From Bog-532 sp963830385 (GTDB lineage: Bacteria; Actinomycetota; Actinomycetes; Streptosporangiales; Streptosporangiaceae), in contig CAWHMD010000006.1 of assembly GCA_963830385.1 (NCBI GenBank), forward strand, positions 496,001-560,000: DNA of 64,000 nt, given 5' to 3'. Within the stretch, counting starts at the first letter, position 1; every line of letters begins with the position of its first letter. Shown here piece after piece: positions 16,847 to 25,453 of the stretch. The notes below the pieces were generated by a model, which worked only from the letters and a program-made list of their open reading frames with translations, ran no database searches and was not told the DNA's origin. The position numbers were made by a program, and so were the translations under genes.

Positions 16847-17299
16847 ATGCAACTGCCCGACGACCTGCCCGCACCCGCTGACCCCCGGTTGCGCGCCCTG
16901 CTTGACGTCGACCTGGCAATGATTGACATCACCGACCGACTGGCCGAGCGCTGGAACGCTCACGCCGCCATGCACGGCGTGAGCGGGGCGCAGATCAAGG
17001 TGCTGCTCTCCCTGCGTGGGGATGACGCCGTGCCGATGAGCGAGGTCGCGACCCGGCTCGACTACGACGCCTCGAACCTCACCACGCTCGTCGAGCGACT
17101 GCGGGGCCGCGGTTTGCTCGAGCGGACCGAAGACCAGGGTGACCGGCGACGCAAGACGCTGAGGCTGACTCCCGCCGGCCTGAAGCTCAGGGACGCATTC
17201 TGGACCTCACTGACCAAAAGCCCCAGCCCGATGGCCGACTTGAGCGACACCGATCTGAAACGCCTTGCGCGCCTGCTCGGCTGCGGCCCATCGCAATAG
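16847..17299 (+). CDS. MarR-family transcriptional regulator
   Basis: 150 residues. The winged helix is visible in MSEVATRLDYDASNLTTLVE followed by RLRGRGLLERTEDQGDRRRK, the classic MarR recognition helix and wing with the DxRxxR pattern. It probably dimerises and senses small phenolic or oxidative signals. It is divergent from the SDR gene, its likely target. Confidence 0.88.
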   Translation: MQLPDDLPAPADPRLRALLDVDLAMIDITDRLAERWNAHAAMHGVSGAQIKVLLSLRGDDAVPMSEVATRLDYDASNLTTLVERLRGRGLLERTEDQGDRRRKTLRLTPAGLKLRDAFWTSLTKSPSPMADLSDTDLKRLARLLGCGPSQ

Positions 17300-17395
17300 C
17301 GGATCCCGTAGCGGACGCCCGTGTCCCATGATCGCGCCGGGGAGAAACCGCGGCGGGTGCCGCTACTTGAGCACTGACTGCGGACCAGCCCCAAC

Positions 17396-18634
17396 TCATC
17401 GGCTGCTGAGGAAGGAATGCAGGTGGCCGGCCAGGGCCTGGGAGTCGGCGGCCGCGCCGTGGATATAGGTGGAGGCGCGGGTGCGCAGGACGGGCAGGCC
17501 GAGGACGTAGAGGCCAGGGGCGCCGGTGACCAGGCCGCCGTCGTGGCGGATGTGCCCGGTGTGGTCATGCACGGGGATGTGCAGCCAGGAGTGGTCGGGC
17601 CGGAAGCCCGTCGCCCATAGCACCGTGGTGATTTCTCCGCTGGTCAGGTCTAGTTCGAGCGGGGGGCGGGGGTCGACGTAGGTGGGCGGGAACCGGTGCG
17701 GTGGCGGGAGCTCGCCGTCGAGGTCATGCTGGGTGGCCCACTGGTCGGCCCGGTTCAGCAGCCGCTTCATTTTCAGGTCCGCGAGTGCGCAGGTGTTGGC
17801 GAGCGAACCGGAGAACTGGGCCACGCCGCCGGTGATGCGGCCGAGTCGGCCGACGATGCGGACGCCTTGCGCCGTCAGCGAGTTGAGGTCGGTCATGTCG
17901 CCCGCGGGGGTCCCGGCAAGCTGCGGCGAGGGGAGGTGGCGGGCCCGGGTGAGGTCGTCGATCTGGTCGTAGCGTTCGGCCAGCAGGCCGGTGGCCTCCA
18001 GCCACCAGAAGATGTCGCGGCCGCGATAGGTGCGGGGCAGCCGGACGTGCTCGCCGACCGCCAGGGTCACCGGCCGGCCGGACCGGTGGATCTCAGCGGC
18101 CAGCTGGACGCCGGTGGCTGACGCGCCGACGACGAGTATCCCGCCGTCGGGGAGCTGGCCAGGATCGCGGTAGGCCAGCGGGGTAAGCGTCGTGACCGAC
18201 GGGGGTACCGCGGCGGCGAGGGCCGGGATCGCCGGCCGGGTGCACGCCCCGGTCGCCAGCACCACCGCCCGGGCGCAGACGAGGTCGTCGCCGGTCTGGA
18301 TCTCGAAGCCGTGCGGGCCGGCCCGGACGGCGTGCACGGTCACACCGGTGCGTACCGGTGTGACGGTGAGACGGGCGTAGCCGGTGAGGGTGGCCACGAG
18401 GTCGGCGGCGGGCATGAATCCGCCGGGGTCGTCGCCGGCGTAGTGGTGGCCGGGCAGGCGGGTCTGCCAGTTCGGGGTGAGCAGCCGCAGGCTGGGCCAG
18501 CGTCCGGTCCGCCACGAGTTCGCCACCTCACCGCGCTCGAGGACCAGGTGGTCGATCGAGCGTTCGGTGAGGCGGCGGCTCATGGCCAGGCCGGAGTGCC
18601 CGGCGCCGACGATGACTGCCGTGGTCTGGATCAT
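17396..18634 (-). CDS. Flavin-containing monooxygenase (CzcO-like)
   Basis: 412 residues. The FAD motif is at the N-terminus (VIVGAGHSGLAMSRRL), a second nucleotide motif for NADPH is at about residue 170 (ILVVGASATGVQLA), and the ATGF motif (LWATGFRPDHSWL) precedes the last third. These are hallmarks of class B flavin monooxygenases acting on small lipophilic or sulfur/nitrogen substrates. It is the last gene of the snoaL-P450-osmC-fmo unit, 22 nt after osmC. Confidence 0.83.
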   Translation of the reverse strand: MIQTTAVIVGAGHSGLAMSRRLTERSIDHLVLERGEVANSWRTGRWPSLRLLTPNWQTRLPGHHYAGDDPGGFMPAADLVATLTGYARLTVTPVRTGVTVHAVRAGPHGFEIQTGDDLVCARAVVLATGACTRPAIPALAAAVPPSVTTLTPLAYRDPGQLPDGGILVVGASATGVQLAAEIHRSGRPVTLAVGEHVRLPRTYRGRDIFWWLEATGLLAERYDQIDDLTRARHLPSPQLAGTPAGDMTDLNSLTAQGVRIVGRLGRITGGVAQFSGSLANTCALADLKMKRLLNRADQWATQHDLDGELPPPHRFPPTYVDPRPPLELDLTSGEITTVLWATGFRPDHSWLHIPVHDHTGHIRHDGGLVTGAPGLYVLGLPVLRTRASTYIHGAAADSQALAGHLHSFLSSR

Positions 18635-18656
18635 GCGGACGTCCGGGCGGTGGCGG

Positions 18657-19217
18657 TCAGGCCAGCTCGACGAGCACCTTGGTCGGGTTGGTCACGATGT
18701 CGAAGACGGCCGAGCGCTTTTGGGCCTGGGCGATCAGCGCTTCGAGGTCGTCGCGGGCGGCGTCGGCGTCGATGGCGAACCGGACCGTGACCGCCTCAAA
18801 GCCGTTGCGGACGGCGGGATCGGCGCCGAGAATGCCCAGGATGTCCATCTGGCCTTCGATGGTGGCGGTGACTGAGCGGAGCTGGATGCCCCGGTACTGG
18901 GCGACCGACGCGACGCCTGCGGTCAGGCATCCGGCCAGGCCGACCAGGACGATCTCTACCGGTGTGGCGCCGTTGTCTTCCGAGGCGAAGCACTCGGGGT
19001 GGTCGACGTCGAACTCGTAGGTGGTGCGATGCTGCTGTTCGGCGCCCAGGCCGGTGAAGCTGTCCACGGTGGAGTGGCTGTGGGTGCCGGTCCGCCAGGT
19101 GCAGGTGGCCCGCCAGGTGAACTGGGCCGCCTCGGGTGCGGCGGACAGCGCCTCGCGGGCTCCGAGCAGGGCGGCGACGTTGACGCCATTGTTGATGGGA
19201 CGGTCGGTGATGGTCAT
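18657..19217 (-). CDS. OsmC-family protein
   Basis: 186 residues from the ATG at 19217, which has an AAGGAG ribosome site 6 nt upstream; an earlier start would run into the P450 stop. The OsmC core is clear: YEFDVDHPECFASEDNGATP followed by VEIVLVGLAGCL, with the two Cys of OsmC/Ohr peroxidases (ECF and AGC). Family members reduce organic hydroperoxides or act as thiol-dependent detoxifiers. It is third in the P450 operon, 35 nt after the P450 gene. Confidence 0.85.
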   Translation of the reverse strand: MTITDRPINNGVNVAALLGAREALSAAPEAAQFTWRATCTWRTGTHSHSTVDSFTGLGAEQQHRTTYEFDVDHPECFASEDNGATPVEIVLVGLAGCLTAGVASVAQYRGIQLRSVTATIEGQMDILGILGADPAVRNGFEAVTVRFAIDADAARDDLEALIAQAQKRSAVFDIVTNPTKVLVELA

Positions 19218-19252
19218 CGGTGTCTCCTTGATTTCGGCGGGATCGGGCCTGC

Positions 19253-20494
19253 TCATCGCGGTTGTCGGCTGGGATTGAGGACGACGGGAAGACGGACGAG
19301 GCCGCGCAGGACCAAGCCGTCACCGTGCGCCCAGGCCAGGGCGTCACGGCTGGTGGCTAGCCGCAGGCCCGGGTAACGGCCCAGCAGCTGTTCGAAAGCG
19401 ACCCGGGCTTCGAGCCGGGCCAGCGGCGCGCCCAGGCAGTAATGGAGCCCGTGGCCAAACCCGAGGTTGGGCCCGTCGCGGCGGCCGATGTCGAGTACTT
19501 CAGGCTCTGGGAAGCGGCCCGGGTCGCGGTTGGCCGCCCCCAGGCACACCAGCACCTGCTCGCGGGCGGGGATCTGGACGCCATCGAGAGTCACGGGCTC
19601 GGCCGTCACCCGGAACGTGGCGTGCGGGACCGGGGCGGTGAACCGGACCAGCTCGTCGATCGCGGCCGGGAGCTGTCCGGGATCGGCCAGCAGCGCCTGC
19701 CGCTGATCCGGGTGGTCCAGCAGCGCCACCACCCCATTGCCGATCAGGCTGGCCGTGGTGTCGTGGCCGGCCACCACGAGCTGGAACAAGCTCGACAGCA
19801 GCTCTTGCGTGGTGAGCGCGTCACCTTCGGCGGCGGTGACCAGGACACTGACCAGGTCCCCGGCCGGGCTGTGACGCTTGGCCTCGGCCAGTTCGCCCAG
19901 GTAGGCCACGATGCCGTCCGATGCCTCGACGGCCGCTGGCGGCGGCTCACCGGCCCACCCGGTCAGCAGCACCTGGAACCAGGCATGCAGGCGCGGGCGG
20001 TCAGCTGCCGGGATGCCGAGCAGCTCGCCGATCACCTGAAACGGCAGGGGAAAGGCATATCCCTCGACGAGGTCGACGGTGGCGCCGGGGCCGGCGACGT
20101 CCAGCTCGTCGAGGAGGCGGCCGGCTATGCCCCGGATGGCTGGCTCCAGCGCGGCGATCCTTCCCGGCGTGAAGGCCCGGGACACCAGCCGCCGCAACCG
20201 GGTGTGATCAGGGGGGTCGACGTTGAGCATGTGCCGGGAAAACTCCGGGCCGGGCAGTCCTTCGGCCACCACGTCGCCGTCGGCCGCCAGCGCGGCGACC
20301 ATGTCCTTGGAGATCCGCGGGTGGCCCAGCGCTTGCCGGGCCGCGTCGTAGCCGAGCACCAGCCAGGCCGGGTGACCGTCGGCCAGGCGCACCTTCTGCA
20401 CCGGGCACCGGGCCCGGGCCTCGGCGAAGTGACCGAACGGGTCATCGCGGACCGCTGGCCCCCAGCCGCCCCAGCTGGGCCGGATGTCAGCCAT
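19253..20494 (-). CDS. Cytochrome P450
   Basis: 413 residues, normal for bacterial CYPs. The I-helix AGHDTT (242-247), the ExxR pair E281/R284 and the haem loop FGHGLHYCLGAPLAR with Cys353 are all present. I chose the ATG at 20494 because the protein then begins with a usual short leader before DPFGHFAEARARCPV; it overlaps the TGA of the snoaL-like gene by 8 nt, which indicates coupling. It probably hydroxylates a small molecule using separate ferredoxin partners; none are encoded nearby. Confidence 0.92.
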   Translation of the reverse strand: MADIRPSWGGWGPAVRDDPFGHFAEARARCPVQKVRLADGHPAWLVLGYDAARQALGHPRISKDMVAALAADGDVVAEGLPGPEFSRHMLNVDPPDHTRLRRLVSRAFTPGRIAALEPAIRGIAGRLLDELDVAGPGATVDLVEGYAFPLPFQVIGELLGIPAADRPRLHAWFQVLLTGWAGEPPPAAVEASDGIVAYLGELAEAKRHSPAGDLVSVLVTAAEGDALTTQELLSSLFQLVVAGHDTTASLIGNGVVALLDHPDQRQALLADPGQLPAAIDELVRFTAPVPHATFRVTAEPVTLDGVQIPAREQVLVCLGAANRDPGRFPEPEVLDIGRRDGPNLGFGHGLHYCLGAPLARLEARVAFEQLLGRYPGLRLATSRDALAWAHGDGLVLRGLVRLPVVLNPSRQPR

Positions 20495-20912
20495 GGTCGT
20501 CCTCGGGGCGGTATCCGGTGCACAGCAGGTCGATCGCTTGGATTCGGCCGCTCTCGTCGGTGTCGGCGTAGGCCTGCTGCTCGACGGTGAACCAGCCGCC
20601 GCCGAGCCGCTCCGCCCGCAGCCGCAGCCGCCAGTGCAGGTGCAGGCGCCCCCCGACCTCGCCGACCGTGGCCTCGATGAGCTCGAAATCTTCAGTGCCG
20701 CCGAACCAGCGCGTGAACCGGTCCGCAATCGCCTCGGCACCGGTCCACTCGAACGAGCCCGAGGGCACCAGGGCGCGAAGGCGGACACCGGCGGCGAGCG
20801 CGCCGCCGAGCCTGGCGAAGTCCTGAGCGGCGAGGCCCTCAAGGAACGAGCCGGCCAGGGCGAACTGGGGCACGGCAGCGGCCGCGCCGTGACCATGAGC
20901 TGTGGTCGTCAT
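20487..20912 (-). CDS. SnoaL-like/NTF2-fold protein
   Basis: 141 residues with the NTF2-like pattern: an N-terminal helix (FLEGLAAQDFARLGGALAA), then TGAEAIADRFTRWFGG, then strands such as LHLHWRLRLRAERLGGGWFT and VEQQAYADTDESGRI. SnoaL-type proteins include polyketide cyclases, hydrolases and small binding proteins. It is first in an operon with P450, OsmC and FMO genes, which suggests a role in modifying a small molecule. The assignment is at fold level only. Confidence 0.75.
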   Translation of the reverse strand: MTTTAHGHGAAAAVPQFALAGSFLEGLAAQDFARLGGALAAGVRLRALVPSGSFEWTGAEAIADRFTRWFGGTEDFELIEATVGEVGGRLHLHWRLRLRAERLGGGWFTVEQQAYADTDESGRIQAIDLLCTGYRPEDDHG

Positions 20913-20914
20913 AG

Positions 20915-20948
20915 ATCCGTTGTACGGATTCGCTGACGCATGCGAATC
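20915..20948. promoter_or_regulatory. Overlapping palindromes in the P450-operon promoter
   Basis: ATCCGT-TGT-ACGGAT (20915-20929) is a perfect 6+3+6 inverted repeat and GATTCGC (20927-20933) pairs with GCGAATC (20942-20948). Both lie in the 42 nt between the HD-GYP gene stop and the snoaL start. The 15-bp palindrome is the size of a TetR-type operator. This shows the P450 operon has its own regulated start. Confidence 0.5.
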
Positions 20949-20954
20949 GGGTAA

Positions 20955-22544
20955 CTACCCGATCTTTCTGTCAGTTCCCGGGTCGTCCGCCATCTCGATC
21001 AGGCCGTGGCGCATCGCGAACAGGGCCGCCTCGGTGCGGGTCTTCACCCCGAGCTTGGCGTAGATGTGCTCCACGTGAGAGGAGATCGTCTTGCGGCTGA
21101 CGTGCAGCTCGGCCGCGATATCGGGGTTGGACCGGCCCTGGCCGAGCCGCACCAGCACCTCGGCCTCGCGCGCGGTGAGCCCCGAGGGCAGGCCGGCCCG
21201 GCGCCGCACCCGGTGGCCGGCCGCCTTGAGCACCGCCTGCACCGCCTCCCCGTCGAGCCGCCCGGCGCGCACCTCGCCGCGCATCACCCGCTCGGCATCG
21301 CCGGCCTCAAGCGCCGCGCGGTGCGGGCGCGGCTGACGCAAGGCGTTGTAGACGTCGGCGGCCCCGAGGATCCGCGCCGGCCGCGAAATGGCCTCGCCCC
21401 GAAGCCCGTGCGGGTAGCCCGAGCCGTCCAGCCGTTCGTGGTGCAGCGACGCGCAGTGTCCCACCTGGGCCAGCAGCGGTGTGCGAGCCAGCATCCGTTC
21501 GGTTAGGTACGGGTGAGTGCGGGCCCGCTCGCGCTGGGAGATGCTCCACCGGCCAGCCTCGTCCCAGACAGCGCTGGGGATACCGATCATGCCGATGTCG
21601 TGCACCAGCCCCGCCCGGCGCAGCATGACCACCTCGGCGGCGGCCAGCCCGAGGATCGTGCCGGCCTGGCCGGCTAGTTCGGCCACCCCTCGCGAATGGC
21701 CCAGGCGCAGCGCCGACTTCAGGTCGCTGAAGTCGGCGAACGCGCCAAGCGCCCGGTCCAGCTGGTCATCGGTCAGCGCCGCGCCCAGCCGCGGGTCGAG
21801 CGCGATCACCTCATCCCACGCCGAAATGCCGCCCAGCCCGTCCAGGATCTCGGCGTGCCGGGGGCAGAAGCAGTCAACCAGGTCCGGGTCGAACTGCGTG
21901 CCACGCCGCTCACGGGCCACCGCCAGCGCGGCCTCGGCACCGCCGGTGTGGTGGAACGCCTCGATGCTGTCGGCCAGGTGGACCAGGCGGATGGCCGGAG
22001 CCAGACGATCGGCGCCCGCCAGCCCGGGCACGCCCCTGCCGTCCCACCGTTCGAAGGCCTGCAGCAGCGGCTCGCACACCGCCGGGCCGAGCCCCAGCTG
22101 ATCGGCAAGATCGCTGGCCTCCTGGCAATGTTGCTGCATGAGCCGCCGCGCCGACCGGCCCGCGGTCACCAGGAACTTCCCGACCATCCCGACCCGGTGG
22201 AAACCCGCCTTACCGCGGCCGAGATGACGGGCGACGAAGACCGCCAAGCTGATGCCGCCGAGGTCCTCGTCATGGGTCTCGGCATACAACTGCATTTCGT
22301 CGCCGAACAGCGCCGCCACCTCACTGGTGTCAACGGCACAGCCCACCCACGTCAGCAGCGAGATGTAATACGCCGACGCGCAGGTGGCCTGATCGATCCC
22401 GGCCGCCGCCCCCAGCCGCATGGCGATCACGGTCTGGCGAAGGACCCGTTCCATCGGCCGTCCCATACCCAGGTCCGCCACCAGCGACAACGTCGCCACC
22501 AGCTCGGCAAGCGTCACCGGGCGCGGGGAATCTGAAGCCACCAC
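20955..22544 (-). CDS. HD-GYP-type phosphohydrolase domain protein with C-terminal LuxR HTH
   Basis: 529 residues from a GTG at 22544; further upstream the frame reads Arg/Pro-rich non-protein-like sequence. The start LAELVATLSLVADLGMGRPM begins the usual family sequence. The middle part carries the HD motif (GLVHDIGMIGIPSAVWDE) and HHERLDGSGYPHG, the latter being the GYP motif of c-di-GMP phosphodiesterases. The C-terminus is a LuxR helix-turn-helix (LTAREAEVLVRLGQGRSNPD, then IAAELHVSRKTISSHVEHIY). This links second-messenger turnover or sensing to transcription. It lies 42 nt before the P450 operon on the same strand. Activity and start are inferred. Confidence 0.78.
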   Translation of the reverse strand: MVASDSPRPVTLAELVATLSLVADLGMGRPMERVLRQTVIAMRLGAAAGIDQATCASAYYISLLTWVGCAVDTSEVAALFGDEMQLYAETHDEDLGGISLAVFVARHLGRGKAGFHRVGMVGKFLVTAGRSARRLMQQHCQEASDLADQLGLGPAVCEPLLQAFERWDGRGVPGLAGADRLAPAIRLVHLADSIEAFHHTGGAEAALAVARERRGTQFDPDLVDCFCPRHAEILDGLGGISAWDEVIALDPRLGAALTDDQLDRALGAFADFSDLKSALRLGHSRGVAELAGQAGTILGLAAAEVVMLRRAGLVHDIGMIGIPSAVWDEAGRWSISQRERARTHPYLTERMLARTPLLAQVGHCASLHHERLDGSGYPHGLRGEAISRPARILGAADVYNALRQPRPHRAALEAGDAERVMRGEVRAGRLDGEAVQAVLKAAGHRVRRRAGLPSGLTAREAEVLVRLGQGRSNPDIAAELHVSRKTISSHVEHIYAKLGVKTRTEAALFAMRHGLIEMADDPGTDRKIG

Positions 22545-22941
22545 CCCATTCTGCCTGTCGTGGTGCGTTGACCCCTCACGCCACTCGCCGGACAAGGCGG
22601 CGCCCGGCACGTTGACCGTCCAGGCTGGGGCGGGACGCCGCTGCTGACAGCATCTGATCCGGCCGGGCCGGCCGCGGCGGCCCCTCCGGGCGGAGCCGGC
22701 CGCCCGTTGCGGGTCGATCCTGATGTGGTCCACTCCCAGCGGCGCCAGCATGTCTGTCAATGCGGAGGCGGCCAGATGAATCCACTGCTGGGCCGGCCCC
22801 AGGGTCTGCGCCAAAGCAGTTTCGGACGTGAATGCGAGCCCGACACGCTCGCCCGACGGCAGCCGCCGGTCCTCAGGGCGAGCGCTCCGGCCTGGCCGGC
22901 CTGCACCGGTACGAAAAACGTGTGCTGCATCAGAACGCTTC
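22545..22941. other. Non-coding stretch between lysA-like and HD-GYP genes
   Basis: About 400 nt. The frame of the HD-GYP gene stays open through it but reads low-complexity Arg/Gly/Pro sequence without similarity. It must hold the HD-GYP gene promoter. No repeat or RNA was recognised. Confidence 0.3.
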
Positions 22942-24276
22942 TCACATGCCGATGTCTCGGGCGAGCAGGTCCTCGCTCGTCTCCCGGCGGATCAGCGGGC
23001 GGGCGGTGCCGTCCCGGACCGCGATCACCGGAGGCCGTCCGATCATGTTGTAGTTGGACGCCATTGAATGGTTGTAAGCGCCGGTGCCGGGCACAGCGAT
23101 CAGATCACCGGGCCGGAGGTCGGCTGGCAGCGGCACATCCGCGGCGAGCACGTCCCCGGCCTCGCAGTGCCGTCCCACCACCGTCGTAAGCACCGGCTGC
23201 GCCCGGGAGGCCCGCACCGAATGCACTGAGTACCTTGCGCCGTACAGTTCGGGCCGCGGGTTGTCGCTCATCCCGCCGTCCACCGCGACAAAGGTGCGGC
23301 CCGTGGCGCCATGCTTGACGCCCAGTACCCGGTAGAGCGTGACCATGGCCTGGTTGACGATGGCCCGGCCCGGCTCGACAGCCAAATGCGGGACCGGCAG
23401 CCGCAGCCTTATGCATTCGTCGGCTATCACCCGGCGGATGCGGTCCGCGAAGGTGCCCAGATCGCACTCCTCGTCTCCCGTCACGTACGGCACGGCATGC
23501 CCTCCGCCCAGGTTGAGCTCGGCCAGCACCACCCCGTGGCGCTCCCGCACCGTCGCCATCAGCCCGAGCAGCCTGCGCGCGGCGAGTTCGTAAGCCGGCA
23601 TCTCCGTGATCTGCGATCCGAGATGGCAGTGCAGCCCGACGAGGTCGAGCTCGGGACGGGTCAGCACACGCTCTACCGCGTCGGCGGCCGCGCCGGAGCT
23701 CAGCGACAGCCCGAACTTCTGATCCTCCGTTCCGGTTGCCACCGTCCAGTGCGCATGCGCGTTCAGGTCGGGGGTGACCCGGACGAGCACCCGCTGAAGC
23801 CGGGGGGCCAGCGCCGCCAGGCGCGCGATCTCGGCCGTGCTGTCGATCACAATGCGTCCCACGCCATAACCGAAAGCGGCCTCCAGATCCGCAGGCGCCT
23901 TGGCGTTCCCGTGCAGGATCATGCGCCCGGCCGGGAAGGACACCGCGCGGGCAACGGCTATTTCACCGGCCGAGCAGACATCAAGCGACAAGCCTTCCTC
24001 ATCGACCCACTGGGCCATCGCGCGGCACAGGAACGCCTTGCCCGCGTACGCGGTGTCCGCGTCGGGCAGAGCCGAGGCGTAGGCCCGGCAACGGTGCCGG
24101 ACGTCGGCCTCGTCCAGAATGAAGGAAGGAGTGCCGTACCTCGCGGCCACCGCGCTCAGCCGCAGCCCGCCGACGGAGATCTCGCCGTCAGGCTCAAAGC
24201 GGGCGGTATGTGGCCACAGATTCGCGGCCAGGCCGATTACATCGTTGTCATACGTCGCAGCGTCACCCTCATCCAT
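22942..24276 (-). CDS. lysA: Diaminopimelate decarboxylase (LysA-type)
   Basis: 444 residues. PLP Lys80 is in YAGKAFL. The family pattern continues with CSAGEIAVA, HGNAKAPADLEAA, GLHCHLGSQI, ELNLGGGHAVPY, VEPGRAIV, the catalytic CEAGD and YNHSMASNYN. The enzyme removes CO2 from meso-diaminopimelate to give lysine in the cytosol. Because this copy is monocistronic and far from homoserine/lysine genes, a related role (ornithine/lysine-type decarboxylase in a specialised pathway) remains possible. The 86-bp element that also precedes the RAM-corA unit lies directly upstream. Confidence 0.85.
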   Translation of the reverse strand: MDEGDAATYDNDVIGLAANLWPHTARFEPDGEISVGGLRLSAVAARYGTPSFILDEADVRHRCRAYASALPDADTAYAGKAFLCRAMAQWVDEEGLSLDVCSAGEIAVARAVSFPAGRMILHGNAKAPADLEAAFGYGVGRIVIDSTAEIARLAALAPRLQRVLVRVTPDLNAHAHWTVATGTEDQKFGLSLSSGAAADAVERVLTRPELDLVGLHCHLGSQITEMPAYELAARRLLGLMATVRERHGVVLAELNLGGGHAVPYVTGDEECDLGTFADRIRRVIADECIRLRLPVPHLAVEPGRAIVNQAMVTLYRVLGVKHGATGRTFVAVDGGMSDNPRPELYGARYSVHSVRASRAQPVLTTVVGRHCEAGDVLAADVPLPADLRPGDLIAVPGTGAYNHSMASNYNMIGRPPVIAVRDGTARPLIRRETSEDLLARDIGM

Positions 24277-24283
24277 TTCCGGT

Positions 24284-24369
24284 CACAGCCGCGAATCTAG
24301 TGCCGTCTCAGGCAGCACTCCCGGTCCCTAACAGCTCCCTGGCGGTGCTGCGCCATAACCAAGCACTTT
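24284..24369 (-). promoter_or_regulatory. 86-bp conserved element, copy 1 (upstream of lysA-like gene)
   Basis: Read toward lysA, three boxes are AAAGTGCTTGG, CTGTTAGG and TAGATTCGC, spaced by exactly 24 and 27 nt and ending in CTGTG 7 nt before the ATG. The same boxes with the same spacing occur at 25792-25877 before the RAM-corA unit, and the block between the first two boxes is also largely conserved. Shared orientation and position suggest a common operator, promoter or leader RNA. Confidence 0.6.
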
Positions 24370-24397
24370 GCAAGCGGTCTATGCACCTTGTCCCAGC

Positions 24398-25414
24398 TCA
24401 CAGCCAGCCGCGCCGCTTGAACAGCAGGTACAGAGTGACGGAGGTAACCAGCATCAGAGCGAGCGCGAGCGGGTAACCGTACAGCCAGCGCAGTTCCGGC
24501 ATGTGCCGGAAGTTCATGCCGTAGATGGTTCCCACGAGGGTCGGGGCGAACAGAATCGCCGCCCAGGCGGAGATCTTCTTGACCTCCTCATTCTGGGCCA
24601 GGCTGGCCTCGGTCAGGCTGCGCATCTCCTCGTTCTGCCGCTGGGCGACGAGGGTGGCCTGCACGGTCAGGGCGTTGCCGAGCAGCGCCCGGAACGAGTC
24701 GGCGCGTTCGGCGATGCGCGTGACGTGGTCGTGCACGTCCCGCAGGAGGCGTCGCAGTTCCAGGTCCACCTGGTACTTGTCGAACCCTGATTCCAGAGCG
24801 GTCAGCATGGTGAGCAGCGGGCTGGTCGCACGCTGGAACTCGATGACCTCCCGGGACAGCTCGTAGACCCGTCTGGACACGGCAGGGTCGCCGTGGAACA
24901 GCTGGTCCTCGATTTCGTCGACGTCGGTTTGCAGTCCGGCGACAACCGGGCCGTAGTCGTCGACGACCTGGTCCAGGACGGCATAGAGGACTGCTTCCGG
25001 CCCGAGCTGCAGCAGGGCCGGGGCGCGTTCCAGCCGCCCCCTGACCCGGTGCAAGTCGGGCGCCTCAGCGTGCCGGATGGTAACGACGAAATCTTGGCCA
25101 GTGAAGACATGCAGCTCGCCGAACTCTACGCGTTCTTCCGCATCCAGATAACGGGCGGGTCGCAACACCGTGAACAGGGTCGGCCCGTACCGCTCGAGCT
25201 TGGAACGCTGATGAGCCGTGACGGCGTCTTCCACCGAGAGATGGTGCAGCCCGAACTCCTGCGCCACCGACCGGATCTCCTCGACGCCAGGCCGGTACAG
25301 GCCGATCCAGGCCATGCCCTGCCGCTCACGCAGTAGCTTGTACGTTTCCTCGAGGCTGCACGAATCAGTGGTACGACGCCCGCCCACATACACCGCATTG
25401 TCGACAAGTGCCAT
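24398..25414 (-). CDS. corA: CorA-family Mg2+/Co2+ transporter
   Basis: 338 residues from the ATG at 25414, which has an AAGGAGG site 5 nt upstream. A long helical cytosolic domain is followed by two C-terminal membrane helices, with the ion-selectivity GMN motif (YGMNFRHMPEL) at the end of the first, as in all CorA channels. It forms pentamers in the inner membrane. It follows the stand-alone RAM gene by 39 nt on the same strand and is probably co-transcribed with it. Confidence 0.9.
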   Translation of the reverse strand: MALVDNAVYVGGRRTTDSCSLEETYKLLRERQGMAWIGLYRPGVEEIRSVAQEFGLHHLSVEDAVTAHQRSKLERYGPTLFTVLRPARYLDAEERVEFGELHVFTGQDFVVTIRHAEAPDLHRVRGRLERAPALLQLGPEAVLYAVLDQVVDDYGPVVAGLQTDVDEIEDQLFHGDPAVSRRVYELSREVIEFQRATSPLLTMLTALESGFDKYQVDLELRRLLRDVHDHVTRIAERADSFRALLGNALTVQATLVAQRQNEEMRSLTEASLAQNEEVKKISAWAAILFAPTLVGTIYGMNFRHMPELRWLYGYPLALALMLVTSVTLYLLFKRRGWL

Positions 25415-25453
25415 GGCGCCTCCTTGCCCCATTCCCGGGTGGCACCAGGGTGG

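Noticed and set aside
16760..16975. N-terminal extension of the SDR gene to 16975
   Set aside because: The extra 72 codons are antisense to the marR start, and the Rossmann motif begins right at the ATG 16759.
19442..20590. 382-codon plus-strand frame across the P450 gene
   Set aside because: Antisense shadow of a P450 with complete haem and ExxR motifs.
20495..20896. N-terminal extension of the P450 to 20896
   Set aside because: It is antisense-like, Ser/Arg/Pro-rich sequence in a second frame of the SnoaL-like gene.
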